NCBI GenBank assembly: GCA_947574055.1
Contig: CANPIC010000022.1
Span: 1 to 45,924 of the forward strand
Direction: 5' to 3'
From: an uncultured bacterium
GTDB lineage: Bacteria; Bacillota; Clostridia; Lachnospirales; Lachnospiraceae
Length of the DNA: 45,924 bases
In this document: positions 18,795-27,071 of the stretch, one piece after another
Numbering within the stretch: position 1 is the stretch's first letter
Layout of the letters: every line of letters begins with the position of its first letter
Notes under the pieces: model-generated
What the model was told of the DNA's origin: nothing
Databases searched by the model: none
What the model saw: only the letters and a program-made list of their open reading frames with translations
Position numbers and translations under genes: made by a program

Positions 18795-19172
18795 ATGGAA
18801 AAGAGAGAACTGACCTGTATCGGCTGTCCCCTGGGCTGTCTGATCACTGCTGCGATGGAGGGCGGGACTGTTGTGGAAATCACCGGTTATACCTGCCAAA
18901 GAGGCAGGGACTATGCGGCGAAAGAGGTGACAAATCCCACCCGTATCGTAACCTCCACAGTCAGGGTGGAAGGGGGCGCCTGTCCTGTCGTCTCCGTCAG
19001 GACAAAAGCGGATATTCCCAAAGAAAAGATATTTGCCTGTATGAAAGAGATCAATGCCCTTGTGGCGGCTGCCCCCGTAAAGCCGGGGGATATCCTGCTG
19101 GAAGACACAGCCGGAACAGGCGTGGCCGTGATTGCCACGAAAGCGGTCGCCAAAAGGCCTCACTCAGAATGA
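18795..19172 (+). CDS. DUF1667 small cysteine-rich protein
   Basis: 125 residues. Four N-terminal cysteines in the family arrangement CIGCPLGC (8, 11, 15) and TCQRG (34) look like a metal or Fe-S site; a further Cys is at 63. DUF1667 genes commonly stand after the two glycerol-type oxidoreductases, so a role as electron carrier or assembly subunit is a fair inference, but no activity is established. A GAGGAAGAGG ribosome site precedes the ATG. The last 13 bp overlap the end of the convergent LacI-family gene. Confidence 0.85.
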   Translation: MEKRELTCIGCPLGCLITAAMEGGTVVEITGYTCQRGRDYAAKEVTNPTRIVTSTVRVEGGACPVVSVRTKADIPKEKIFACMKEINALVAAAPVKPGDILLEDTAGTGVAVIATKAVAKRPHSE

Positions 19173-20200
19173 TCTTCTGTGGTCGCCCTTCTGAGCAGTA
19201 CCGGTGGCACCACTTTATGGATCGGCTCCCTTAAGGGAACCGGTCTTCTTTTTTTGCGTTCGTTCATCAAGTCTACCAGCAGTTTTACCGCCTCATAGGC
19301 GATTCTGTCAATCTGCTGCCCCACGGTAGAGATGGGAAAGACTGCCCCGGTGGAAACAGGGGAGTTGTCAAAGCCGATGATAAGATAGTCATCCGGCAGT
19401 CTGCCATATTTGCGTACCAGAAGATTCAGCAAAATATTGGCATGGTCATCGTTGGAGACGAAAATGCCTTTTTTCATGCCTTTGTATTTTGTTTCCAGTT
19501 CATCCAGTATTTCCTGCAGATAGATCTGGGTAAGGTCATAATTATGTGCAAACGGTTTGTAAAGGATCTGGTGTCTGAGATTTTTTTCCAGGCAGACATC
19601 CAGAAAACCGCGGATTCGGCCATAGGCAGGCAGATTGGATGAGATGGGAGAGTTGGTATGGATCAGGACATCGCAGCCTTTACCGGCGAGCAGACTGACG
19701 GCCTGGACGGCGCCCATATAGTTGTCCGTATTGACACTGCATACATATTCGTCCTCCCGCTCGATTGTCACAATGGGGATCTGCAATCCGGCCAGTTCCC
19801 GGGAAGAGAGCGTATAGCTTAAAATAATCATCCCTTCTATTTTATATGCCATCAGTTCTTCGATGTAACGACGCTCCGTCTCTTCCCGCTCATTGCCCAC
19901 AAAGACAAGGAATTTATAGCCGAATGTTTCGTAGGTCAGCAGGATCTGATTGAGCATCTCGGAATAGTAGTGATTAAACAGACTGGGAATGATGATACCG
20001 ATAAACTCGGTTTTGCCGTTTGCAAGAATTTTTGCCACTTTGTTTTCTTTGTAGTTTAATTCTTCCAGAGCATGGGATATGATGGCCTGATTCTCCAGCG
20101 TAAGAGAATCGGGGTCATTAAAATATCTGGAAATGGTGGTTTTTGAAAAATTTGTAAACTTCGCAATGTCGTCAAAAGTTACGTTTTTTTTCTTACTCAT
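19160..20200 (-). CDS. LacI-family transcriptional repressor
   Basis: 346 residues. The N-terminal helix-turn-helix reads VTFDDIAKFTNFSKTTISRYFNDPDSLT (about 7-34), with the hinge helix region NKVAKILANGKTEFIGIIIP, then a periplasmic-binding-protein-like sugar sensor domain (VSLLAGKGCDVLIHTN, GIFVSNDDHANILL, IIGFDNSPVS). It is transcribed away from the sugar ABC transporter. Three palindromes of the GTAACCGGTTAC type lie between the two, typical of LacI-family operators, so it probably represses the transporter and itself until a sugar (likely sucrose or a fructoside) binds. Confidence 0.93.
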   Translation of the reverse strand: MSKKKNVTFDDIAKFTNFSKTTISRYFNDPDSLTLENQAIISHALEELNYKENKVAKILANGKTEFIGIIIPSLFNHYYSEMLNQILLTYETFGYKFLVFVGNEREETERRYIEELMAYKIEGMIILSYTLSSRELAGLQIPIVTIEREDEYVCSVNTDNYMGAVQAVSLLAGKGCDVLIHTNSPISSNLPAYGRIRGFLDVCLEKNLRHQILYKPFAHNYDLTQIYLQEILDELETKYKGMKKGIFVSNDDHANILLNLLVRKYGRLPDDYLIIGFDNSPVSTGAVFPISTVGQQIDRIAYEAVKLLVDLMNERKKRRPVPLREPIHKVVPPVLLRRATTEDHSE

Positions 20201-20240
20201 ATAAAAGCCTCTTGGAACCTGTCATTCTTACTTCCGTTTC

Positions 20241-20269
20241 AGTATAGCAAAATATCAGGACAAGTTCAA
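20241..20269 (-). promoter_or_regulatory. Promoter of the LacI-family gene
   Basis: On the minus strand: TTGAAC (20269-20264), 17-bp spacer, TATACT (20246-20241) with an extended TGC before the -10. An operator copy at 20273-20284 lies just upstream of the -35, consistent with autoregulation. Confidence 0.7.
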
Positions 20270-20272
20270 CAA

Positions 20273-20284
20273 GTAACCGGTTAT
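20273..20284. promoter_or_regulatory. LacI-type operator O1
   Basis: GTAACCGGTTAT, one base from the perfect palindrome at 20411-20422. It abuts the repressor gene's -35 box. Its centre is 23 bp from O2 and 138 bp from O3. Confidence 0.72.
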
Positions 20285-20295
20285 TATGTGAGTAA

Positions 20296-20307
20296 GTAAC
20301 CGGTTTT
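20296..20307. promoter_or_regulatory. LacI-type operator O2
   Basis: GTAACCGGTTTT. The core AACCGGTT is intact. Its centre lies 115 bp from O3, about eleven helical turns, which would suit repressor-mediated looping (inference). Confidence 0.68.
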
Positions 20308-20369
20308 GTAAAAGGTTCACAAGCATATATGGCGAAAATTATGCAAAGTAATGAAAATTTTCTTGGGTA

Positions 20370-20399
20370 TTGACGGAAATATTGACAGTATGCTACTAT
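20370..20399 (+). promoter_or_regulatory. Promoter of the sugar ABC transporter operon
   Basis: TTGACG (20370-20375), 18-bp spacer, TACTAT (20394-20399) with extended TGC before the -10. The expected start near 20406 lies directly before operator O3, so a bound repressor would block initiation. Confidence 0.72.
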
Positions 20400-20408
20400 A
20401 AAACCGAA

Positions 20409-20424
20409 AAGTAACCGGTTACTT
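20409..20424. promoter_or_regulatory. LacI-type operator O3 (perfect palindrome)
   Basis: AAGTAACCGGTTACTT is a perfect 16-bp palindrome just downstream of the transporter promoter start site. A fourth degenerate half-related copy, TTAACCGATTA (20423-20433), overlaps its right edge. The central CpG step and AACCGGTT core are classic for LacI-family binding sites. Confidence 0.85.
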
Positions 20425-20481
20425 AACCGATTATACGTGCAAGGAAAGAGACGGAGAATGGAAAAGAAGGAGGAAAATTGC

Positions 20482-21858
20482 ATGAAAAGAAAGGTTTCGG
20501 GAAAAGTCATTGCGTCAGCACTGACAACGACTCTTCTGGTAACTGCGCTGACCGGATGCACATTCGGGTTTGCAAGTGATCCGGATGATCCCAACGAAGT
20601 GGCAAAGGAGGTCCCCATCGACACGTCTGTGGATTCCTTTCAGTATGACAGTTCCCTTGCGGGAACCAGTATCACACTGCTGAATTCAAAAGCTGAGATC
20701 CAGGTGGCGCTTGAGAAGATGAGTGCGGCCTACGAGGAGAAATCAGGTGTACATGTGGAGGTCATGCCGGTGACGGACGGTGATTCGCCGTACACGAAAG
20801 TGGTGAGTCTCTATAATTCAGGGAATCCGCCGACACTGGCCATCCTGGATACGACAGATGTGATTGCACTGGCGGAGGAAAAGGCCGCTGACCTGTCCGG
20901 CGAACCATGGACAGCGCAGGCAGAGGAATATCTGACGGAAGTAAACGGCAAAGTCTACTGTTTCCCCCTCTGCATTGAAGGAAGGGGCATTATCTATAAC
21001 AAGGCCGTGATCGAAAACGCGCTGGGAAGAGCATTTGACCCGGCCTCTGTCAGGACACAGGATGAATTTGTGGCACTTCTGGAAGAACTGAAGGCAGCAG
21101 GCATCAGCAGACCGGTTTCGATGGCAAAAGAGGACTGGTCTCTGGGCGCACATCATCTGCAGTATATTTATGAACTGTATGACGGTACCACACCGGGAGG
21201 ACAGCAGAAGATAGAAGAGATCAAGGCCGGTACACTGGATCTGGAAAGCTATGGACGGCTGCAGGAATTTCTTAATATGTTTGATATCCTGAAAGCGTAC
21301 AACGTGGCACAGGGAGATCCGCTGGGCGCCGATTATGACGAAATGGCCATTGATCTGGCAGACGGTAAGACGGCATTTTGGTTTAACGGCAACTGGGCAT
21401 GGCCCAATCTGGCGGAGGCAGGAGCCGAAGAGACGGATGAGTATGGATTCCTGCCCTATTTTATGAATAATGACGAGACGGATTTTGCTAACAGCCAGAT
21501 ACAGGCATCCCCGTCCAAGCAGGTGATGGTGGACCGGATCGTGGCCAGCGATAACCAGCAGGCGGCCGCAAAAGAGTTTCTGAACTGGATTGTTTTTTCT
21601 GAAATCGGACAACAGATGCTGGTCAGGACCTGTAATGTGATTCCGCCGTTTCACAACAATCCTTATGAGCCTGCCGATCCTCTGAGCGCGGATATTTATG
21701 CAAGGGTACAGTCAGGTGGGGCGTTTAATGCATCCGTGATCGTTCCCAATGACCACTGGGCAGTACTGGGCGCAGCCATGCAGAAATATCTGGCAGACAG
21801 AAGCGATCGCAGTGAGTTGATCCGGACCATTGAGGACTATTGGGCACAGCAGAATTAG
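20482..21858 (+). CDS. Sugar ABC transporter substrate-binding lipoprotein
   Basis: 458 residues. The lipoprotein signal peptide MKRKVSGKVIASALTTTL ends in the lipobox LTGC with Cys26 as the lipid anchor, followed by an acidic linker. The mature part is an extracytoplasmic solute-binding protein of the carbohydrate family (ITLLNSKAEIQVALEKM, GRGIIYNKAVIEN, KTAFWFNGNWAWPNL). It captures a sugar outside the cell. ATG 20482 is chosen over GTG 20437 because AAGGAGG (20467-20473) is ideally spaced and the signal peptide begins there. First gene of an operon with two permeases; neighbours suggest sucrose or a fructooligosaccharide as the ligand. Confidence 0.93.
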   Translation: MKRKVSGKVIASALTTTLLVTALTGCTFGFASDPDDPNEVAKEVPIDTSVDSFQYDSSLAGTSITLLNSKAEIQVALEKMSAAYEEKSGVHVEVMPVTDGDSPYTKVVSLYNSGNPPTLAILDTTDVIALAEEKAADLSGEPWTAQAEEYLTEVNGKVYCFPLCIEGRGIIYNKAVIENALGRAFDPASVRTQDEFVALLEELKAAGISRPVSMAKEDWSLGAHHLQYIYELYDGTTPGGQQKIEEIKAGTLDLESYGRLQEFLNMFDILKAYNVAQGDPLGADYDEMAIDLADGKTAFWFNGNWAWPNLAEAGAEETDEYGFLPYFMNNDETDFANSQIQASPSKQVMVDRIVASDNQQAAAKEFLNWIVFSEIGQQMLVRTCNVIPPFHNNPYEPADPLSADIYARVQSGGAFNASVIVPNDHWAVLGAAMQKYLADRSDRSELIRTIEDYWAQQN

Positions 21859-21873
21859 AAAGGAGTGGAAAAG

Positions 21874-22746
21874 ATGAAATCAAAACAGAAAGGAAAAGAT
21901 TTCTGCATGTTTGGACTGCCGGGTATGATCTGCTTTTTTGCAGTCGTGATCGTCCCGTTTCTCTATGGTGTATATCTGACACTGACGGACTGGGACGGTG
22001 TGGCAAGTACCAAAAACTTTATCGGTTTTAGAAACTTTGTGGGTGTGGTGAAGGATTCTCAGTTCTGGTCCTCTCTGCTCCTGACCTTTGAGTATGTGAT
22101 AGTAGTCGTGCTGCTCGTCAATGTGCTTGCTTTTGCCATTGCCTATCTGCTGACCAGAGGCATCAAAGGGCAGAATTTCTTCCGCGCAGGTTTCTTTACC
22201 CCGAACCTGATCGGCGGCATCGTACTGGGATACATATGGCAGTTCGTATTTTCCAGAGCCTTTGTCAGTATCGGAGAGTCCACAGGATGGAGCCTGTTTG
22301 GCATTTCCTGGTTGTCTACGCCGGGCAAGGCGTTTGCGGCCCTGGTGCTGGTAACGGTATGGCAGCTTTCCGGTTACATGATTCTGATCTATGTGGCGGG
22401 CTTCATGGGACTGAGTGAGGATGTCATGGAGGCGGCCAGCATCGACGGTGCTTCGGGCTGGACGCAGATGACCCATATTATCATGCCGCTGATGATGTCT
22501 TCCATTACCATTTGCCTGTTCCTTACCTTATCCAGAGCATTTATGGTGTATGACGTAAATCTCTCCCTGACGGCAGGCGGCCCTTATGGCACGACTGAGA
22601 TGGCAGCCATGCATGTGTATGAGAAAGCCTTTACATCCAGACAGTTCGGTGTCGGGCAGGCGGAAGCGCTGATATTGTTTATCGTAGTGGCTCTGATCAG
22701 TGGATTGCAGGTATATTTCACGAAAAAACAGGAGGTGGAAGCATAA
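21874..22746 (+). CDS. Sugar ABC transporter permease (MalF type)
   Basis: 290 residues, about six hydrophobic helices. The EAA loop reads EAASIDGASGWTQMTHIIMPLM, the site that docks on the ATPase. Start ATG 21874 has AAAGGAG 8 bases upstream; GTG 21865 lies inside that ribosome site. It overlaps the next permease gene by one base (TAATG). No ATPase gene is in the window, so a shared MsmK/UgpC-type ATPase encoded elsewhere is expected. Confidence 0.93.
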   Translation: MKSKQKGKDFCMFGLPGMICFFAVVIVPFLYGVYLTLTDWDGVASTKNFIGFRNFVGVVKDSQFWSSLLLTFEYVIVVVLLVNVLAFAIAYLLTRGIKGQNFFRAGFFTPNLIGGIVLGYIWQFVFSRAFVSIGESTGWSLFGISWLSTPGKAFAALVLVTVWQLSGYMILIYVAGFMGLSEDVMEAASIDGASGWTQMTHIIMPLMMSSITICLFLTLSRAFMVYDVNLSLTAGGPYGTTEMAAMHVYEKAFTSRQFGVGQAEALILFIVVALISGLQVYFTKKQEVEA

Positions 22747-23606
22747 TGAAGCAGACAACCGTTGGCGGAACAAAAAGAAAACTGACAAACACGCTGGCCA
22801 TTGCCGCTTTGGTCATCATTTTTATCGCCTATATGTTCCCGTTCCTTATGGTAGTGATCAATTCCCTCAAACAGAAGCGGGATATTATCAAAGATCCTTT
22901 TTCCTGGCTGTTTACGATCAAAGGCCTCTCTTTTGATAACTTTGTCAAGGCATTTGTACAGATGGATTTTCTCAATGCCTTTAAGAATTCGCTGTTTGTC
23001 ACCGTCAGTGCCACCGTGCTGGTGACATTGCTGGCGTCGATGCTGGCATACTATATCGTCCGCAATAAAAACAGGGTTTCCGACCTGACATTTGCGCTGA
23101 TGGTGGCATCTATGATCATCCCCTTCCAGGCGATCATGATCCCGCTTGTGAGTATTTACGGCGGTACGCTGAATGTGCTGAATCACAGACTGACCCTTAT
23201 TTTTATGCACACCGGATTTTCCATGGCCATGTCGGTGTTTATGTTCCACGGCTTTATCAAGGGAAATATCCCCATTGCACTGGAAGAGGCCAGCTGCATT
23301 GACGGCTGCACACATATGCAGACTTTTTTCCTGATTGTGTTCCCGCTGCTTAAACCGATTATCTCCACGATGGTGATTCTGAATTCCCTGGCATTCTGGA
23401 ACGACTTTCTGCTGCCGTCCCTGGTGCTGACTGATAAGAAACTGCTGACGCTGCCTTTGTCTACATACAGTTTCTATGGCACCTATTCGGCGGATTACGG
23501 CACCATCATGGCCGGACTGCTTCTCTGCGTGCTGCCGATACTGGTTCTGTATGTGGCCCTGCAAAAGCAGATCATCGGTGGCGTGGTTGCCGGTGCGGTG
23601 AAGTAG
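22746..23606 (+). CDS. Sugar ABC transporter permease (MalG type)
   Basis: 286-residue inner-membrane permease with about six helices (first at LAIAALVIIFIAYMFPFLMV) and the EAA loop LEEASCIDGCTHMQTFFLIVFPLL. It forms the translocation channel with the preceding permease. The ATG uses the last base of the upstream TAA. It closes the transporter operon; 171 bp later the GH32 gene begins behind its own promoter. Confidence 0.93.
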   Translation: MKQTTVGGTKRKLTNTLAIAALVIIFIAYMFPFLMVVINSLKQKRDIIKDPFSWLFTIKGLSFDNFVKAFVQMDFLNAFKNSLFVTVSATVLVTLLASMLAYYIVRNKNRVSDLTFALMVASMIIPFQAIMIPLVSIYGGTLNVLNHRLTLIFMHTGFSMAMSVFMFHGFIKGNIPIALEEASCIDGCTHMQTFFLIVFPLLKPIISTMVILNSLAFWNDFLLPSLVLTDKKLLTLPLSTYSFYGTYSADYGTIMAGLLLCVLPILVLYVALQKQIIGGVVAGAVK

Positions 23607-23710
23607 ATGGCAGGAGGCTTTGCACCGGACTTTGGCAAAGCGATCCCGTATCGTCTGACAAGTGAAAAAACATGATGCCCCAACTGTTGCAGAAAGTGGG
23701 CGCCGGATCA

Positions 23711-23739
23711 GGAGAGGGTATTGACACAATACCCTCTCC
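23711..23739 (+). terminator. Perfect 12-bp hairpin after the transporter operon
   Basis: GGAGAGGGTATT (23711-23722), 5-base loop GACAC, AATACCCTCTCC (23728-23739). The stem is long and perfect, but what follows (TTGTATAATAG) is only a weak U tract. It may terminate or attenuate transcripts from upstream. It overlaps the GH32 promoter. Confidence 0.5.
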
Positions 23740-23748
23740 TTGTATAAT
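23721..23748 (+). promoter_or_regulatory. GH32 gene promoter overlapping the hairpin
   Basis: TTGACA (23721-23726), 16-bp spacer, TATAAT (23743-23748): both hexamers match consensus. The -35 starts in the hairpin's left arm and fills most of its loop, and the right arm makes up most of the spacer. The start of transcription would be near 23755, about 23 bp before the ATG. Confidence 0.72.
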
Positions 23749-23777
23749 AGATTTAGTAAAAGAAGGGAAAGGCAGTT

Positions 23778-25100
23778 ATGAAAAGGGATAAAATACATTT
23801 GAAGGCGCCGGGCAACTGGATTAATGATCCAAACGGCTTTATTTATTACAAAGGCAGATACCACATGTTCTATCAGCGTTTTCCTTATGCGCCGGTGTGG
23901 GGGACCATGCATTGGGGGCATGCGGTCAGCACAGATCTGATTCACTGGGAGCACCAGGAGATTGCGCTTTTTCCCACGAAGTATGAGGATCAGAACGGAT
24001 GTTTTTCCGGCAGCGCCGTAGAGTGTGAAGGGCGTATGTATCTGTATTATACCGGGATTCATTACCATCAGGCAGACCGGGATAATATTCATTTCTGTCC
24101 GGACGATGAGTATGAGGCGTCGCAGCTTATGATTTCTTCCGGGGACGGGTTTTCTTTTGACAATTTCCAGGGCAAAACTGTGGTCATTCCTTCCATGGGG
24201 GAGGGGGCGCCCGGTGACAGGACCGATACCAGAGACCCAAAAGTCTGGAGAGGCAAAGAGGCCTGGTATATGGTCCTGGGTACCAAAACCGGAGACGGGA
24301 GGGGCAGGCTGCTTTTTTATAAGAGTCCTGACCTGCAGGACTGGACTTATGTCAATTCTGCTGACGGCAACAGAGGTCTGGGGGATATGTGGGAATGTCC
24401 GGATTATTTTGAGACAGATGGCGGCGGGGTTCTGCTTTTCTCTCCAATGCGTATTATGCGGGACGGAAAAAAGGATGCAAGTCAGAATATCTGTATGCGG
24501 GTGGATTTTGAGGAGGAGACATGTACGATGCGCTTTTCCGATGCCTATCAGTTCGTGGACTATGGCATGGATCTTTATGCGGCGCAGACGACAGTGGACG
24601 CCGAAGGCCGCAGGGTTATGATCGGCTGGATGCGGATGCCGGAGGCAGTGGATGGAAAATGGTCCGGTATATTCAGTATCCCCAGAGTGGTGGAGGTAAA
24701 AGACGGGCATATTTACTTCAGGGTGCATCCGTATGCAGACAATATCTTTTCGCGGAAGATTGACTCGCCTGAAGAGGCGGATGACGCGGGCTATAAGATA
24801 AGTCTGGATATGGAGGATACCGAGTCTGTCGGGATAGGAGGCTATTGGATCTTCCGTCGGGGATGCCATATTTTCGCCGACCGCAGCAATGTATTTGGTG
24901 CCCATACGGATTATCGGATGCAGTTTATGACACCGGAACTGCGGGAGGGCTATCATCTGGATATTTATGTGGACCGGAATCTGATCGAGATTTTTGTCAA
25001 TCAGGGTGAGTATGTGCTCAGCAATGTGGTGTATGATCTTGCGGGCGGGATACAGGCCGATCTTGCGGGTGGCTATGAGATTTATACGATGGAAGCATAA
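23778..25100 (+). CDS. GH32 beta-fructofuranosidase / sucrose(-6-phosphate) hydrolase
   Basis: 440 residues. Glycoside hydrolase family 32 signatures are intact: WINDPNG with nucleophile Asp17, FSGSAV, the RDP motif (152-154) and WECPDYF with acid/base Glu206. It splits beta-fructosides such as sucrose. There is no signal peptide, so it acts in the cytosol on imported sugar. The C-terminal beta-sandwich is shortish but present (YHLDIYVDRNLIEIFVNQGEYVLSN). As uptake here is by an ABC transporter and not a PTS, unphosphorylated sucrose or short fructans are the more likely substrates. A GGGAAAGG ribosome site precedes the ATG. Confidence 0.92.
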   Translation: MKRDKIHLKAPGNWINDPNGFIYYKGRYHMFYQRFPYAPVWGTMHWGHAVSTDLIHWEHQEIALFPTKYEDQNGCFSGSAVECEGRMYLYYTGIHYHQADRDNIHFCPDDEYEASQLMISSGDGFSFDNFQGKTVVIPSMGEGAPGDRTDTRDPKVWRGKEAWYMVLGTKTGDGRGRLLFYKSPDLQDWTYVNSADGNRGLGDMWECPDYFETDGGGVLLFSPMRIMRDGKKDASQNICMRVDFEEETCTMRFSDAYQFVDYGMDLYAAQTTVDAEGRRVMIGWMRMPEAVDGKWSGIFSIPRVVEVKDGHIYFRVHPYADNIFSRKIDSPEEADDAGYKISLDMEDTESVGIGGYWIFRRGCHIFADRSNVFGAHTDYRMQFMTPELREGYHLDIYVDRNLIEIFVNQGEYVLSNVVYDLAGGIQADLAGGYEIYTMEA

Positions 25101-25117
25101 AAAAAGAGGCGGATGCA

Positions 25118-25147
25118 GGTGACGTCCAGGCTGTCTGGACAGTTACC
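25118..25147 (+). other. Stem-loop between the GH32 and GH13 genes
   Basis: GGTGACGTCCAG pairs with CTGGACAGTTACC around a GCTGT loop: 12 pairs, one of them G-U, with one bulged A. It is not followed by a T tract, and it ends shortly before the ribosome site of the next gene. It may stabilise or process the mRNA or affect translation; function unproven. Confidence 0.4.
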
Positions 25148-25172
25148 AATCAAGAAAGGGTGAGTATAGGAA

Positions 25173-27029
25173 ATGGCGAAGGCAGACAATATATTTCAGA
25201 AACGATTGGAAAAGCATCATGACGAGTTGCGCTGGCTCTATATGGAGCTGTATGACAATTCAGACATGTTTGCGGAATTGTGTGAGGAGATGTACCGGTA
25301 CTATGGAGCGCGCAAGGCGGCACTGAAAAAAAGCGACCAGGCGAGGGAGCAAAAGGCGGACTGGTATAAAAAGAATGATATGCTGGGCATGATGCTCTAT
25401 ATTGACAATTTTGCCAAAGATCTGCAGGGGGTACAAAAAAAACTCGATTATCTCATGCAGTGTCAGGTAAACTACATTCATCTGATGCCTTTTCTGGATA
25501 CCCCGAAAGGCCGGTCGGACGGCGGATATGCGGTTTCTGATTTCAGAAAGGTGCAGGAGCATCTGGGAACCATGGAAGATCTGGATGCCCTGGCAGATGC
25601 CTGTCATAAAAAGGGACTGAATCTCTGTATGGATTTTGTCATGAACCATACTTCAGAGGATCACGAATGGGCCAGAAGGGCCAGGGCAGGAGAAGGGGAG
25701 TATATGAGCCGTTACTTCTTTTTTGATAACGGTCAGATACCGGCAGAGTATGAAAAAACGGTTCCGCAGGTATTTCCTACCACTGCGCCGGGCAATTTCA
25801 CATGGATGGATGATATCCGCTACCATGTGATGACAACTTTTTATCCGTATCAATGGGATCTGAACTATCAAAATCCCCGTGTATTTAACGAGATGATGTA
25901 CAATTTCCTTTATCTTGCCAATCGGGGGATTGATATCATCAGGCTGGATGCGGTGCCTTATATCTGGAAGGAACTGGGGACTTCCTGCCGCAATCTGCCA
26001 CAGGTACATACCATTGTGCGCATGATGCGTATGATCGGAGAAATCGTATGCCCGGGCGTGCTGCTGCTGGGTGAGGTGGTGATGGAGCCGGAAAAGGTGG
26101 CCCCTTATTTTGGCACGGTGGAAAAGCCGGAGTGCCACATGCTTTATAATGTAACGACGATGGCGACCACCTGGAACAGTGTGGCGACGAGGGATGTCCG
26201 TCTGCTGCGTCTGCAAATGGATATTGTTAACAGGCTGCCGCGGGAATATATTTTCCTCAATTATCTGCGCTGCCATGACGATATCGGTTGGGGGCTGGAT
26301 TACCGCTGGCTGATGCAGTTTGGCATCGGGGAAGTCAGCCACAAGAAATACCTCAATGACTTCCTGACGGGACAGTATCCGGGATCTTTTGCCAGAGGAG
26401 AACTGTACAATTCTGATCCGGTATCGGGGGATGCCAGACTCTGCGGGACAACCGCGTCCCTCTGCGGTATTGAAAAGGCGCTCTATGAAAAGGAGGAGGC
26501 GGCACTGGAGATGGCTGTCAGGCTGGATCTGATGCTTCATGCCTATATGTTCACCCAGTCAGGGATTCCCGTTATCTACAGCGGAGATGAGATCGGACAG
26601 GAAAATGATTATACCTACCACGAAGATCCCGATAAGCAGGCTGATTCCCGATACCTGCACAGAGGGCGTTTCCCATGGGAACTGGCGGAAAAGAGGAAAG
26701 AGGCCGGGACGGTGCAGGAGAGACTGTTTACCGGCATCGGAAAACTGGAAGAGATCAGGCAGAGCAGAGAAGTGTTTGACGGCGGCGCGGATGTGTGGAC
26801 ACTGGATACCTGGGAGGATTCCATCCTGGGACTTGCGCGGACAAAGGGCGGGGAAAAACTGGTGGCACTGTTTAATTTCAGCGAATCGCCGAAAACGGCC
26901 TGGATTGCGGAAGAGGATGGTATGTATACCGACCTGATCACCGGCAAGCGTATGGCGGCAAAGGGCGTTCAGATGCCGGGGTACGGCGTGTACTGGCTGC
27001 TGCGGGAGTCCGGCGGCGGGAACGCATAA
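25173..27029 (+). CDS. Amylosucrase-like GH13 enzyme
   Basis: 618 residues. GH13 catalytic residues: nucleophile Asp259 in IIRLDAVPYIWKELGTSC, acid/base Glu301 in LLLGEVVMEP and the third acid in LRCHDD (369). The run LGTSCRNLPQVHTIVR and the YQWDLNYQNPRVF stretch are typical of subfamily GH13_4 (amylosucrase and sucrose hydrolases), which transfer the glucosyl unit of sucrose to a growing alpha-1,4-glucan, releasing fructose. The helical N-terminal domain (1-95) of this subfamily is also present. Located directly after GH32, it offers a second fate for sucrose. Whether it polymerises or mainly hydrolyses cannot be read. No signal peptide. Confidence 0.85.
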   Translation: MAKADNIFQKRLEKHHDELRWLYMELYDNSDMFAELCEEMYRYYGARKAALKKSDQAREQKADWYKKNDMLGMMLYIDNFAKDLQGVQKKLDYLMQCQVNYIHLMPFLDTPKGRSDGGYAVSDFRKVQEHLGTMEDLDALADACHKKGLNLCMDFVMNHTSEDHEWARRARAGEGEYMSRYFFFDNGQIPAEYEKTVPQVFPTTAPGNFTWMDDIRYHVMTTFYPYQWDLNYQNPRVFNEMMYNFLYLANRGIDIIRLDAVPYIWKELGTSCRNLPQVHTIVRMMRMIGEIVCPGVLLLGEVVMEPEKVAPYFGTVEKPECHMLYNVTTMATTWNSVATRDVRLLRLQMDIVNRLPREYIFLNYLRCHDDIGWGLDYRWLMQFGIGEVSHKKYLNDFLTGQYPGSFARGELYNSDPVSGDARLCGTTASLCGIEKALYEKEEAALEMAVRLDLMLHAYMFTQSGIPVIYSGDEIGQENDYTYHEDPDKQADSRYLHRGRFPWELAEKRKEAGTVQERLFTGIGKLEEIRQSREVFDGGADVWTLDTWEDSILGLARTKGGEKLVALFNFSESPKTAWIAEEDGMYTDLITGKRMAAKGVQMPGYGVYWLLRESGGGNA

Positions 27030-27071
27030 AGGGACCGGCGATCAGGGCCGGCGAAGGAATGAGGGTTCTCT

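Noticed and set aside
22584..24956. 790-codon open frame on the minus strand
   Set aside because: It lies antisense to the permease and GH32 genes, is rich in His, Arg and Ile in the way of a shadow frame, and has no ribosome site or recognisable domain.
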